60,000 nt of DNA from Symsagittifera roscoffensis (Eukaryota > Xenacoelomorpha > Acoela > Convolutidae), in contig NC_087063.1 of the NCBI RefSeq assembly GCF_963678635.1, forward strand, positions 48,249,220 to 48,309,219, given 5' to 3'. A program made the translations under genes and the position numbers. Shown piece after piece: positions 1 through 10,850 of this stretch (positions are counted from its first letter, which is position 1; each line of letters opens with the position of its first letter). Below the pieces are notes generated by a model, which saw only the letters and a program-made list of their open reading frames with translations, was not told where the DNA came from and searched no databases.

Positions 1-344
1 CTACATGGAATTCTACTCCTTTTGTGAAAATTAAAGATATCGGAGGAAAATTTGAAAGTGTCAAGGTAGATACTATGGAGGAGTTGGAGGGCCTAAGCAA
101 CACAGCGGTTAGCAAAGTCAACACCATCAGATCAGCTAAAGCTCATTCGGAAGTTTTGTATACTAAGGTTTTGAAGGACAATATAACACCGGCTAAAAAG
201 CGTTTTCGTTTTCAAGTTGCACCATCGCCAGCATCTACAACTAACGAAGAGATGCAAACTCTGAAAAGTGAATTGGTCAAGCATATGGATAATGATAATG
301 CCTTATTGGATTTCATTAAAGGATTGGTGGGCGGTAAAATATAG
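1..344 (+). pseudogene. ORF1-like C-terminal tail of the LINE
   Basis: An open frame enters from the left edge; its first Met is at 24 and it ends in TAG at 342-344. It encodes a hydrophilic, Lys/Ser-rich protein end of about 110 residues with no recognisable domain and no zinc knuckle in the visible part. It lies just upstream of the endonuclease block on the same strand, so the simplest reading is the C-terminus of the LINE's ORF1. It could instead be the end of an unrelated exon. The function assignment rests on position only. Confidence 0.4.
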
Positions 345-480
345 TCATATGAAACAGTAAACGATGAGTAAAGTACTTTCAAGATACAACTTAACTTAAC
401 CTTAACTCAATCACTTATTTTTATTTTTTTTGGACTTGGGAAACTTAATGGAGGCAAATACTGGGGAAACTGAGAGCGTT

Positions 481-1075
481 TTTTTTCTTAACATAAAATC
501 ACTTAGGTTACATCAAGACCAGCGTTGTGTTTTGGTTGCTTCACTCAATAAAAAACCTTTAGTTATAGCTCTACGCGAAACCTAATTGACCGAAAATGAT
601 TGTTTGGAAGTAATTCAGTTGGATGATTATCAGAAAAAGGTTTTTAAAATTAGGGAAAAAAGGGGTGGTGATGTAGCTTTTTTTTTGTAAAAAGTGGAGT
701 TGAATTTGTTCTTCAAGATCTGAAATCAGATTTGGAATATCTAGCTATAACTATTTGCAGCAATTTAACTAGGTTTAATATTCGCGCTGTCTACAGACCA
801 CCTCATCACACGTGTCTAAAAATTTTGGAAAGTCTGAATACTTGTTGAATGAACTTCGATTTATAAAAGGAACACCTATATTGTGGGAGATTTTAACATT
901 GACATACTTTCGAATGAAAGAAGCCAGTAGTTTTAATTTATAATTTGCTTCTGAAATTTTTTAATTTGGAAGTTTTCTGAGTGAACCAACCAGAGTCACT
1001 AAAAATAGTGCAAACTGCTTTGATCATCGGATATCAGAAGATTTGTTTCCGGTGACAGTTATTAAATTAGTGACC
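481..1075 (+). pseudogene. Remnant of LINE apurinic/apyrimidinic-type endonuclease domain
   Basis: Translation across changing frames gives endonuclease landmarks in the right order. They are an N-terminal NIKSLR-like stretch, an ALRET block interrupted by a stop (the usual ETWL-type motif), AVYRPP near 790, and VGDFNIDIL near 886, the conserved GDFN metal/catalytic block. This domain nicks target DNA for target-primed reverse transcription. At least three stops and several frame changes make it non-functional. Confidence 0.7.
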
Positions 1076-1549
1076 GCTATGAATTGTTTGGTGAATTGCT
1101 ATTTACTATCGCCAAGACTGCTAAAACGGTTTGTTATGCCAGAAGTGTTATTATACTGAATCGAGACGACAACTTACTTCAACTATTATTTCTGTTAAAA
1201 ATCGAAATGGAAAAATTGAGCGTAGATAATTCCGTGAATTTTGAAATTCAGTTTTTAATTCGGTCAATGATCACTGTTTTCGATAGGTTTTGCCCTTCTA
1301 TTTTAGTTGGTATCAAAAAATAATCAAAAAAACATGGATAACTAAAAATGTTAAAAAACTGTGCAAAAATAGAGATACTGCGCATAAAACAATGGTTACT
1401 TTTCCCAATGATGAAACTAAAAGAAATTTCAAACAATTGAGGAACGAAACCAAAACAAAACAAATTGCGACAGAAACGCGAAAGTCTTATGACAATGAAT
1501 TGGGTAATACTAATGATTCAAAAAGAATGGTTTAAGTTTAATAATTTTT

Positions 1550-3240
1550 GTGGAAAAAAGAAAAACTAGTTCAAATAAAGTAGAGGTGAAGGATTTGAAT
1601 AACTTTTTTGTAACCATTGAACCTCAATTTTCAAAAGAAATGAGGTTTTCAAATATTATGATAGAATCACTCGCAATTGCGAGACTTTTGTTTTCTTTCC
1701 CACTGACATTGACGAAATGGCAGAAGCTATTAAAAAATTAAAAACAAACATTCGACTGGTATTGATGGGTCGAGTAATATGATGGTTAATCTTTCTGCAC
1801 CAGTCCTTATCAAGCTCATGGTTGTTTGCTTTAATGAAATGTTCATCGAACAGACTTTACCTGATTTTTGCAAAATTGCCAAGGTAACTGCTTTATTCAA
1901 AGGTGAAAGTGACATTGATTTTAATATTTACCGGCCAATTAGCTTTTTTCCAACAATTACCAAAGTTTTCAAAAAAATTATTTACCGACGAATGATAAAA
2001 TTTTTACAAAAAATTCAAAAAGCTTTGTCCTGAACAATTTGGGTTCAGACCAAAGCACTCATGTGTACATGCAATTACACGGATTACTGAACATATGCGT
2101 ACAGTTTTGGAACAAAAAGATTATGGACTGGCCCTTTTTCTGGATTTTAAAAAGACATTTGTCACTGTTGACCAGGACATTTTACTCATCAAATTAGAAA
2201 AATATGGCTTTCGCGGAAAATTTTTAAATTTGTTACAGAACTATTTAACTAACAGGGTACAAAATGTGACTGATGGTACCATAAAATCGTCTTTAGAAAA
2301 AATATCCTGTGGTGTGCCCCAGGGCTCAGTATTGAGTCCCTTAATGTTTTTGATATATTTCAATAATATTTCAATTATTAATGAAGTAACTGAAATAATT
2401 CTTTTTGCTGATGACACTGCAGTTGTAGCTTGTGTAAAAACACCAAAGTTTATAAAAGAATTCAGCAAAGATGTCCAGAGCATAAAGGACTGGTGCAATG
2501 TCAACAAGCTATCGATTATTACGGACAAGAGTAAACTGATGGCTTTTGGAAAAGACCTATCGGATTCCAAAAAATCAATTGCTGGCCAAACTCTTCAAAA
2601 TATGGTTAGTGTTAAAATTTGGGTATCGAAGTAGACAAAAAACTGGATTTTAAAAATCAAACTGAAAAAATTTGCAAAACGGTGTCGAAATTCAATGGTG
2701 TTTTGTACCGAGGAAGATCATGCTTCTCTAAACAGTCATTTCTTAAGTTTTACATGGCATACGTGATTCCGATATTTTCCTATGGTTTGATAGCGTACGG
2801 TTGAATTTCGAAAACAAATCTTGATAAAATTTTCGTGATACAGAAAAAAATTATAAGAACCATTTTTTTCCTTCGTAAGTATGATCATGTGTCCGAGTAT
2901 TTTTCAAAATATCGACCGCAAAATGTGTATGAAATGTTCATCAGCCAATTATGTTCTGAGGCAATTTTTCAGTTGTTAGAAAAGCCTCCCTTATATTTTT
3001 TAATCTTCAATCAAGAAAGATGGGTAGACTCACGCCCAAGGGTAGTTTAGGATGTTTGTCACTACCTTAAGAAAAACAAAGTTAGCTCAAATTTCGGTGT
3101 CTTGCAAAACTCTGAAACGTTTCAACTCTTTGATGTCAAACGGATTGTTACCCCTCAACCTTAACGAATACTCTAACAAGCCAAAGAACAATTTTTTCGT
3201 CAAACTTAAAAAATATATACCTGAATGACAATCGATTGCT
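1550..3240 (+). pseudogene. Remnant of LINE reverse transcriptase
   Basis: The fingers-domain signature YRPIS is near 1930. Block A reads LFLDFKKTF (about 2130) and block B reads GVPQGSVLSPLMF (about 2312). The catalytic block is FADD (about 2404), in place of the YADD or FADD seen in this class. The thumb and connection regions continue in other frames through 2804 and 3050, and weak C-terminal similarity reaches about 3240. Frame breaks lie near 2033, 2620, 2804 and 3050, and stops are frequent. Segments 2095-2634 and 2619-2804 are the longest intact pieces. Confidence 0.85.
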
Positions 3241-3368
3241 TGTTGACATGCTAATAGGATGATTATATGTGGTATCCTAAGGTGCAACTCTAATAACTCT
3301 GTTTTTGACTTCACGAAGGGCCAAGCAAACTGGACAAGTTTTTCTGTTTTCCGCAAATACAACTACTC

Positions 3369-3602
3369 TCAACACAAATGAAGGCTACTTATCGAAGACT
3401 CACAGAAATCCGAAGCTGTCAATTCGAACATAGAAGACCACATGTTGAAAGCAGCCGAAAATCTATGTCGCTCAAGCTGGCGCCCAAGGGTCCAAGAATG
3501 GCCATGATGAAAGAACTGCAACCAGTCGCAGGAGCCAAGAAAGCAGGAAGCGCGAGTCGAAGACAAACCAAGGCCACCCATGGAGCTTGGAAGCAAAGAC
3601 TG
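3369..3602 (-). pseudogene. Possible C-terminal RT fragment of a second LINE
   Basis: On the minus strand a short open stretch contains SSMGGLGLSST followed by an Ala/Cys/Leu-rich segment. The motif [SP]..MGGLGLR[SN] is typical of the region C-terminal to the RT in several LINE families. Only about 75 residues are present, and the open frame then runs straight into the (TATG)n microsatellite, which replaces its upstream part. The same DNA read on the plus strand is also open (3378-3605) but has no recognisable motif. The identification is tentative. Confidence 0.4.
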
Positions 3603-3624
3603 TAGACGACTGTTGGGACAGAGT

Positions 3625-3832
3625 ACACATACATACATACATACATACATACATACATACATACATACATACATACATACATACATACATACATACATAC
3701 ATACATACATACATACATACATACATACATACATACATACATACATACATACATACATACATACATACATACATACATACATACATCCATACTTACATAC
3801 ATGAATACATATATACATACACATACATACAT
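3625..3832. repeat. (CATA)n tetranucleotide microsatellite
   Basis: About 40 perfect ACAT repeats run from about 3627 to 3786, followed by an imperfect tail to 3832. Long open frames in both directions through this tract (repeating YVCM or HTYI) are products of the repeat, not genes. Confidence 0.98.
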
Positions 3833-4026
3833 TTTTTCTAGTAGTTATTTTGCTCGAGCATTTGAAAAAAAAGTCGCTCACATTGTTTGTGGTCTAGACA
3901 TCGAAAATATCTTGCTGGATTTGAGAACGGTTAAGCACTTTTTTTAAATTCTAGATAGTACTGCAACTGCATCTTAGCGTTACATTACTTTTCCAGGACT
4001 TTTGATGGTTATAATCGGTTTTCTTC

Positions 4027-4233
4027 ATGAGACCGCTCAAAAACCGCTTAAAAACACTTCGAATCTTGTTTGAAAAACCACTCAAAACCCACCGCAAGAA
4101 TTGAGCGGTTTTTGAGCCGTTTTTTAAGCAAGATTTGAGCGATTTGAGCGGTTTTTCCAACAAAAAAACGCCCAAACCGCTCATATCTTGCAGGAAAACC
4201 GCTCAAACCGCTCATATCTTGAGCGGGTTTTGA
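4027..4233. repeat. Cluster of direct and inverted CCGCTCAAA / TTTGAGCGG motifs
   Basis: The core CCGCTCAAA and its complement TTGAGCGG recur about ten times in roughly 200 bp in both orientations, some paired with CATATCTTG. The arrangement can fold into several alternative hairpins. No coding potential is evident. Confidence 0.8.
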
Positions 4234-6010
4234 GCGAGATCTCGACCCGGGTACCTAGGTTTCCCTCGGGTTACTGCCAGTTGGGCTGTACTGCCCGTAC
4301 AGTAGCCCTGATGCAGTTTATTAGTTCTTGTTAATGTTCTCTAAACTGTATCTAAATTCAAGTTCAAAATTCAATAATGTGAGGTATTTAAACTAAAGTC
4401 AATTATCGAGTCTTAGTAGTTTGCACAGAAATTTTTTTGAACTTTACACTAACTGCCACACTGATTGTGATTGGTGTCTCCTTCACCATCTGGTCATCAA
4501 TACAACTTAACCACGCCAATGAATTCAGATGATCGTTGGATAATGCCTTCAAATTCAACGGTTGTAGGCCTAGACTTAATTAAGAAATTTTTGCTTGTGT
4601 TAATTACGCTTTTGCCCGCGACAGATTGCTGTATCTGCCGATAATGATGCAAGGTTCTGCAGGTTGGTGCCCTGCCATGTGATTAACGTTTTGTTGGCGC
4701 AACCATTGCAAATCAGTTTCAGGTTTGCAAATATGCGGTGGAGTCCGTCATGCTCGAAGGATCGAAAGCGCGAAAACAAACATCAGCCGATCAGATTTCA
4801 ATAATCTAAGATTTGGCAAGAAAAATTACATTTCCAGGTACTGAATATTGATATTGCCAAAATATAAAAACGAAAGAAATATGCAAAGTTTTCAAATTGT
4901 TACTGACAACCGGCGAATTGGAACGAGTTTTATATTTCAAGATTTTTTATGAAAGAAGCAAAATATTGCTTCTTTTAATTCATTTTAATTGAATGGCAAT
5001 TGCTTTTTTTTAATTAACTCTCGCCCATTCGGTCCTTTGCGCATGAGAATAGCCCCCCAAATATGCATGGCATATCTTGAGCGCCCGCCTTTTTCAGCGC
5101 CAGTCCTGTGAATGATTGGCCTCTTAAATCTTCAACAAACGTCACTAAAAGTTTGGTCTAATGTCGTCAAATAACGGATCCATCTCAAATTAAAACTGCA
5201 TAGTAACGTTATAAATATGGCTCCCGCAATTGAAATAAAGCCCCATGGAAATCGAATTGTCATCTAACAAGAACTTCAAGACATTTCAAACTCTAAGATT
5301 TCGACCCATTCACAGATTTTGGGTCCAAAAAACAGTTTTCGATTCATCGACCGTATCAAGCGCTGCCCGAATTTGACTTTAAATCTGCACATTGTAACCA
5401 TAGTTATTCGTCTTCCATTATCAGTGTTATTCAACTGTCAGTTTCACCGAGCTCTCTATAACCAGAGCATTGAGGAATGTATGTTTCGAAATTAAATCGC
5501 GCATCGTGGTACTTAAGCTGGGTATGCTACTTTGATTCATTGAAAGCATCTGTGAAAAATGCCGCATATAAAGTAGCAATAAAAAAATAGAGGTTAGATC
5601 TCCAAGTTAAGTGTTTGGGTTTTAGGCAACCACTTATCAACATTTGTGGCGTGCATTACTTTCGGCCATCTCCTTGAACCATCATGGTGGGCGTTTTTGT
5701 CTGGCTGTGTAACCACCTGCGCGATTTCTTTTGAATTCACACTCTCCTTTATGACAAGTTCTAGTGTGCGACCCATCACGCGCCGCGTTATGCCATACGT
5801 CTTTTGTTTGGTTAGCGCCAACAATTTCGTTGGTACGGAAAAAGATTGGTTTATATGCATCTATTAGTGGGATAAGCGCACATCAACTCCCAGGTACATA
5901 TGGGGACAAACTGAAACATAAACCTACGATGAGCCCTAAATCGTGGTGGGTCATATAAAAGAATGTTTTACATCTTTAAGACATTACGAGGCCAAACTGT
6001 GCATTCTCTG
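4234..6010. other. Non-coding stretch, no gene seen
   Basis: No convincing coding sequence. It begins with a dense block, AGATCTCGACCCGGGTACC, and contains a small hairpin at 4283-4308 (GGGCT..ACTG paired with CAGTAGCCC, 6-nt loop, 2-nt bulge). Overlapping open frames around 5594-5867 on both strands have no recognisable domain, and I do not call them genes. Confidence 0.6.
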
Positions 6011-6015
6011 CATTG

Positions 6016-6310
6016 TAAGCGGAATCCGCAACAGGCCAAAATCAGATTTGTTGCGGGATCCGCAACATTGCTACTTTTCTTTGATCTTCTATGCTGTTTT
6101 GGATTCCACAAACAAATACCTAAATCATTGTACCGCTCAAAATCACTCGAAAAATAGGCAAATTATCCGCATCTGTATTTGCGGAATCCAGAACACTTCG
6201 TGGAATACACAAACAAATGATAAAACATTTGTATCGTTAAGTTGACCTGTTGCGGAATCCGCAACTGTAAGTGGAATCCACAAATTGTAAGTGGAATCCG
6301 CAAATTGTTG
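6016..6310. repeat. Cluster of GCGGAATCCGCAA-like palindromic motifs
   Basis: At least eight near copies of a 12-14 bp motif (G[CT]GGAATCC[GA]CAA) occur in 300 bp, at about 6019, 6053, 6101, 6180, 6198, 6250, 6270 and 6290. The core GCGGAATCCGC is a perfect palindrome around its central T. Spacing is irregular, from 18 to 80 bp, so this is not a simple tandem satellite. Confidence 0.75.
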
Positions 6311-6672
6311 TTGAATAACTTCTTTGTCAATTGGACTCTTGAAGTAGGCAAAAATAAAGTTCACCGAAAATGCGCAATAGTTTTGCACTGCTTTTTTGTC
6401 TTTTCAAACGCTTTTTTGAAAAATTGATTGGGATTTTAACGTCATTTCACTGTCACAAAGTCAAAATTTTTTCAATAATTTAAGACCTCGTGCGATAAAT
6501 TTGTTAAAAGCTATACGCCATTGAAGTGAGCAATGCATTATCTTCGAATCAAGTCTTTAGAACTCGTTTTGTTTTGTTGTCCTGAAAACTTACGATAGAA
6601 ATAGACGGTCAAAAACTTCAAAACTTTGCCATCATACGAGAAGTTTTGTCTCAGTATGAAATGATTTCGAGC
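6311..6672. other. Non-coding DNA left of the large LTR element
   Basis: Nothing recognisable. It is the left target flank of the 17.5-kb element and ends in the AAAG duplication at 6673-6676. Confidence 0.6.
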
Positions 6673-6676
6673 AAAG

Positions 6677-7085
6677 TGAGTTAGGTCCTTGAGGTTAACT
6701 CATAGAGTAATTTCGGATAGGGTACACCGTCTGCTCGTCACGCTATCTTATTTTCGGCCGGATAGATTGGTGCAACTTCTTAGTCTAATACCGATCCTAA
6801 TCTTACTCTTATATCTTCTAGTCTCAGGGTGTTTAACTAGCCTCTGCTAGGCTCAATAGATCTAGAGTATACTGGCTCATTGCGACTGCTGAAGTTCTCT
6901 TGGCGAGGGAACTAATTTCTAAGTTAAATGCAAATCTCTCTGGTGCTGAAATTACAAGTACTCTCAGCACTTACAAATAAGTGGGTTGTTAGTTGAATGG
7001 ATTATGATTGGTTAATATTAAATATTTTACAGTGGTAAAATATCTAATTTATCCCATTATAAAATGTAGTTTAGATCAGGTTCCA
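6677..7085 (-). repeat. 3' LTR of the 17.5-kb element
   Basis: This 409-bp repeat matches 23745-24153 with 16 substitutions and no indels by eye (about 96%). It contains a perfect 9-bp inverted repeat, ATATTTTAC-AGTG-GTAAAATAT (7022-7043), kept in both LTRs. The left flank is AAAG. Confidence 0.95.
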
Positions 7086-9111
7086 CCCATCCGGGGCTTA
7101 CAGAGTTTTTTAGAACTATCTTTCTTCTCTGCTATTGAAGGATGGATGATGAACGTTGGTATTTGGCGAACATCATTTTCTTATCCGGTTCCTCTTGAAG
7201 AAGAACGTTCCAGGACGCTGGAATCAGGGATAGGAAGTTGTTATTACGTCATTCGACAACGACTGTGATCCCCAATGAAATCAATCCGATTTCAAAATGG
7301 TTTGCAATGTCAGGTTTTTCTGTATTCGTAAAGAACTGTTCTGTGTGCAGCCTCCTCTGGGAATGGCGTGAAGATCGTGCTTGGAAGGGATGCCTTGTAA
7401 CTCAGATCTGTACGTATACTTGAGCATCGAGGTGGTCATTGGTCTGGTTCAATGAAGTCCTTTTCTGCGAAGTCAAGTCGTACTCTAAATCTTTTGAGTC
7501 GTGATTCTGGACGGCATGTCGGTTGTTTTTAGCCATTCTTTTGTTCGAGTGTGAAGGGATCATTTAGTCTTTGGATGTTCGTCTTTGTTGTTGTGTATGA
7601 TCTATATACTGCAAAGTATGACTTACATTTTATAAAAAAAATTTTTAATTTGGTTTTTTAATCATGAACTTAGTCTGTCGTTTTCACAAAAGCGTTTTGT
7701 TTTAGTTCAGTTAATTTGAAGAGTTACTCACCCTTGAGTACCTGTTTTTAAAAATTGAAGTGTGGTCACAAAGCGTGGGTGTAGCGCGGTGGGTTAGACC
7801 GGCTATAAGCATGCTCAGGACGTCCTTCTCTGGTGGGTTAGGCCAGGAGTGGGAGTATGATTGCATGCTGTTTCTTTGAGAGGTCACGTTATGTGATAAC
7901 ATTTTAGGTTGGTTTTTTTCTGGTTTTTCTTATGTTACTTTGGTTGTGTCCTTTTTTCAATAATCAAATTGTTTTTGGTTTGGGTTTGTCTTGCGACTTT
8001 TTGGTGTTCTTTTATTTCTTTCTTAGACTTTATAATAGTCTTCAAAAGAATAAATTATCCAGTTTCAAACTGGGTTAATCCGGTTTGGGTACCGTTGGTT
8101 TTCTTTTCTTGGTCATGCTGTTATTTTATGATTTGTGGTGTTTAGTAAGCTGCGTTGGTTAGTTGGGTTTAGTGTATAATTCCTTTCCAAGCGGGTTAAA
8201 GGAAAGTTTGAAACTTGTTATCGCGTGTTAGAGTTATTGATAGTGATAGCTTGAAACTTAAAATCATTATTTAAACAAATCTTCGTGGGCGAGCTGTGCG
8301 AATTTGGATAGAATTCTTGTGCGAATGAATGAAAATATTCAAAAGGTTAGTACTGTTTTCTCATTTTATTATTTTATTGCATAGAATTTGAATTTTACTG
8401 CTTTTTTGGGGAAGTTTAAAATTATAAATTTTCATCGTATTTCAATTTTACTGCTTCATGGGGAAATCATTCATCAATAAAATTACTGCATTTGTTATGA
8501 AATTTACTACATTATTTAGTGCAAGAAATTAATGAGTTTGAAGAAAATTTAACAAGTTTGTGTTTTTATTTGTCTTTTTCTGTTTTGTAGATGATTGTGG
8601 TGTGAAGACTAAAAGAATAAGTTAAACATTGATAGAAAAAGGTTAGTACAAATTTGGATTTATTAGTTAAAGTATTTCAATTCATATTTACCTTAGTCTT
8701 CTGGAAAAAAGCCGTGGGGGAAGATGTCGCGAATCAAGTCTGATGTTGTTATTAACTTGGCTAGTATGCGTATGATGTTTTTAGTTTGTAGCAGTGGCCA
8801 AAGCAATTGAAGTGCCTTGATGGTGTTTAGTTTTTCTGTGCCTAAGGTGTGTTTTGGATGAGGTTATATATTTTATGATTATATTTAGTATTGTGAATGA
8901 CTTCTATTATGGGGATTTCAATAGGTTGGATAAATTCATGCGGGATAAGGAAGGGTCTTGATTCTTCAGCATTGAAGGTCTTTGTGATGGGACAGAAAAT
9001 ATACATTTGGGTAACTGGGTCATAGTTGCGGAGGATGCCGTGGAGGTTAGTATCTTTAATGCAATATGTAAAATTAAGAAAAAATGGAGACGTGTACTTT
9101 GAGTTGAGAAA
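7086..9111 (-). other. 3' non-coding region of the 17.5-kb element
   Basis: About 2 kb lies between the last ORF and the 3' LTR. It is T/G-rich on the plus strand and has no domain-bearing ORF. The few open frames (7711-7902, 7909-8145, 8907-9155) show no recognisable motif. A purine tract next to the LTR is weak (GGATGGG on the minus strand). Confidence 0.6.
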
Positions 9112-9594
9112 CTAAAAACGATGGTGAGGTTGTCTTGATGGAGTGTGTAAATCAAAATGATTTTGTATAAAACGATAATATGTATATGTGTGCATTTGTT
9201 TAGTGCGTAACATAATATCGTGGGAACAGTGCAAATCGCGTTCCTGTGGTGAAAGAAAGTGAAACGTTAGTGAAAATAACTGAAATTTATCAAAGAAGCT
9301 TTCATATGCTTGAATATCAACTAGTGCTTCTGAAATAATATGATCATGCTTTCTATCAAAATTATTGAGTGTAATTACGTATGATGTTTTAATGAAAAAT
9401 TTTTCTTTTAGTTGCGGGTTTGCGGAGCGATCTTCATCTAAAAATTGATCTTGGTTAGGGCGGATGATATTATGATCGTAGTATTCTATTGAAAAATCGT
9501 TAGCTCGGGGTGCGGTGAAGGTTTTTAATAATTTTTTATATCCAACGTAAGTAAATTGTCGAGGTGTTAGTGTTGTGGTGAGTCTATATAACAT
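9112..9594 (-). CDS. Unrecognised 160-residue ORF at the 3' end of the 17.5-kb element
   Basis: This is one of the few uninterrupted ORFs in the element: 160 codons with an ATG start. It begins about 65 bp after the stop of the env-tail reading frame, on the same strand. The product is rich in Phe, His, Thr and Asp, has no obvious signal peptide, no membrane segment and no cysteine-rich motif, and I recognise no family. Given its place after env, it could be an accessory gene, a captured host sequence, or a further piece of the envelope reading frame displaced by frameshifts. It kept its frame while neighbouring ORFs broke, but 160 codons is short enough for that to be luck. Confidence 0.5.
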   Translation of the reverse strand: MLYRLTTTLTPRQFTYVGYKKLLKTFTAPRANDFSIEYYDHNIIRPNQDQFLDEDRSANPQLKEKFFIKTSYVITLNNFDRKHDHIISEALVDIQAYESFFDKFQLFSLTFHFLSPQERDLHCSHDIMLRTKQMHTYTYYRFIQNHFDLHTPSRQPHHRF

Positions 9595-9658
9595 ATTTTA
9601 GTTTTTCTCGATACTTTCAGTGGTATTAGCTAATGATAGGCAAAGGGGGTTAGTATAA

Positions 9659-10850
9659 TTATAATAAGCTGTTCAGTGTTGGCATTAAAACGTGATCATC
9701 AACAACAATGCGTGTGTCGTTAGCAATGGTAGGTGTATTTATTGTATATTGCGGAAATGAGGGTAAGGTGATTTCAAGAAATTTTTTCTTGTTTGTGTCT
9801 TCCGGGTGATTGATATATTCGCGGGCTGTTCCGGGTTTGGTTGGAAATGGGTGATTTGGAAATTTTCGTTTAAAAGTGCGATACGCTCGGTTAGTACTGG
9901 TAGGTGTTTCGGTGGATGAGGATGATTGAGTTAATGATGGAGTGTAAGCTGAGGAGGGTGTGGGGGTAGGTCGATTTGAGGATGTTATTGTGGATGATAG
10001 TTGATGTATTGTGAGGGTATTGGGGTGTATTAATTGTTGTTGTAAAGTAATAAAATTATCACGTTCTTCGGAAATTTGGAGGGTATCTGGGGAATTATTA
10101 TATGATCTGTCGGAATGAAGTAGAGAATAGGTTGGGGTTACTTGGGACGCATAAGAAGGAGTGGAAACGGATGGGAGTGGATGACTGGACGGAATGGGTT
10201 GAAAAGAGGGTTTTGAAAAAACTGAGGAGTTGGTCTGGGTATGGGTAGAGGGAGATGGTTCGGAGTCTGCAATTTCGTCGGGGGTTTCTACATTAGAGTT
10301 ATTAAACTGTCAGATAGTATAAAAAACTGAAATATCTGAGTTAGTATTAGAATTCGTGCTTGATGGTATATTAATAATGGGAAAATCGGGTGATGGGAAA
10401 GCAAAAAATGGGATTATTGGGATTTGAGTTTGGAGGTTGGCTGGGTGGGAATTTGAGCGATGGAGGGATCCAAATTGTCGGCTCATCGTGGGCTAAAAAA
10501 ATGATAATTTTGAGATTGAAAAGTGGTGGTATGAGGTTGTTCGATAATTTGTTCATATGTATTATCATTTTGTGAATGATGCGTCATTATGTGTTGGATG
10601 GGACTTTGTGTTGTATTTGGTCTAGAATTTGGATTGTTTGTGATTGCTAGGCTTCGAAAATTACGGGGAACGGATGATAATGGATGGTTTTGTGGTAGGG
10701 GTGCATCTGTGGTGCAGTAGGTGTTATTTCTAAATTTTTATGTTCCTCGTCGTATGTGTTTTGTCTTGTGAATATTTTTGTGTTATATTCTTTTATTTGT
10801 GCATCTAAAAGTATTTTGATAATTGATGATGCAAAAATTCCAAAAAATCC
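9659..10850 (-). pseudogene. Ser/Thr/Pro/Gln-rich tail reading frame downstream of the env membrane segment
   Basis: After the last hydrophobic segment, low-complexity coding sequence continues for about 400 codons across three frames. The cleanest part is 216 consecutive codons open from 10309 down to the TAA at 9661-9659, with no early Met. It is preceded in frame by a TGA at 10312-10310. Upstream, the reading frame switches at a T-run near 10400-10410 and again near 10490 and 10715. Composition is dominated by Ser, Thr, Pro, Asn and Gln, as in disordered cytoplasmic tails or stalk regions. It may be the envelope's C-terminal tail or a separate ORF. Confidence 0.55.

Larger units (their letters stand above)
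1..3380 (+). mobile_element. Decayed non-LTR retrotransposon (LINE, APE-type endonuclease)
   Basis: Three blocks lie in the canonical order of an APE-type LINE: an ORF1-like tail, an apurinic-type endonuclease and a reverse transcriptase, all on the plus strand. Every block carries stops or frame changes, so this is a dead copy. The left end lies outside the window. The right end is unclear: coding similarity fades around 3240 and I see no poly-A tail or target-site duplication. The RT motifs point to the broad jockey/CR1/RTE assemblage. I cannot choose a clade without an alignment. Confidence 0.85.

Noticed and set aside
3369-3881. Several 70-170 codon ORFs through the CATA repeat on both strands
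   Set aside because: A four-base repeat without stops is open in many frames; the peptide is a monotonous YVCM/HTYI repeat.
5594-5867. Overlapping ORFs on both strands near 5.6-5.9 kb
   Set aside because: No domain, no splice or transposon context, and stops in the continuation; not enough to call a gene.
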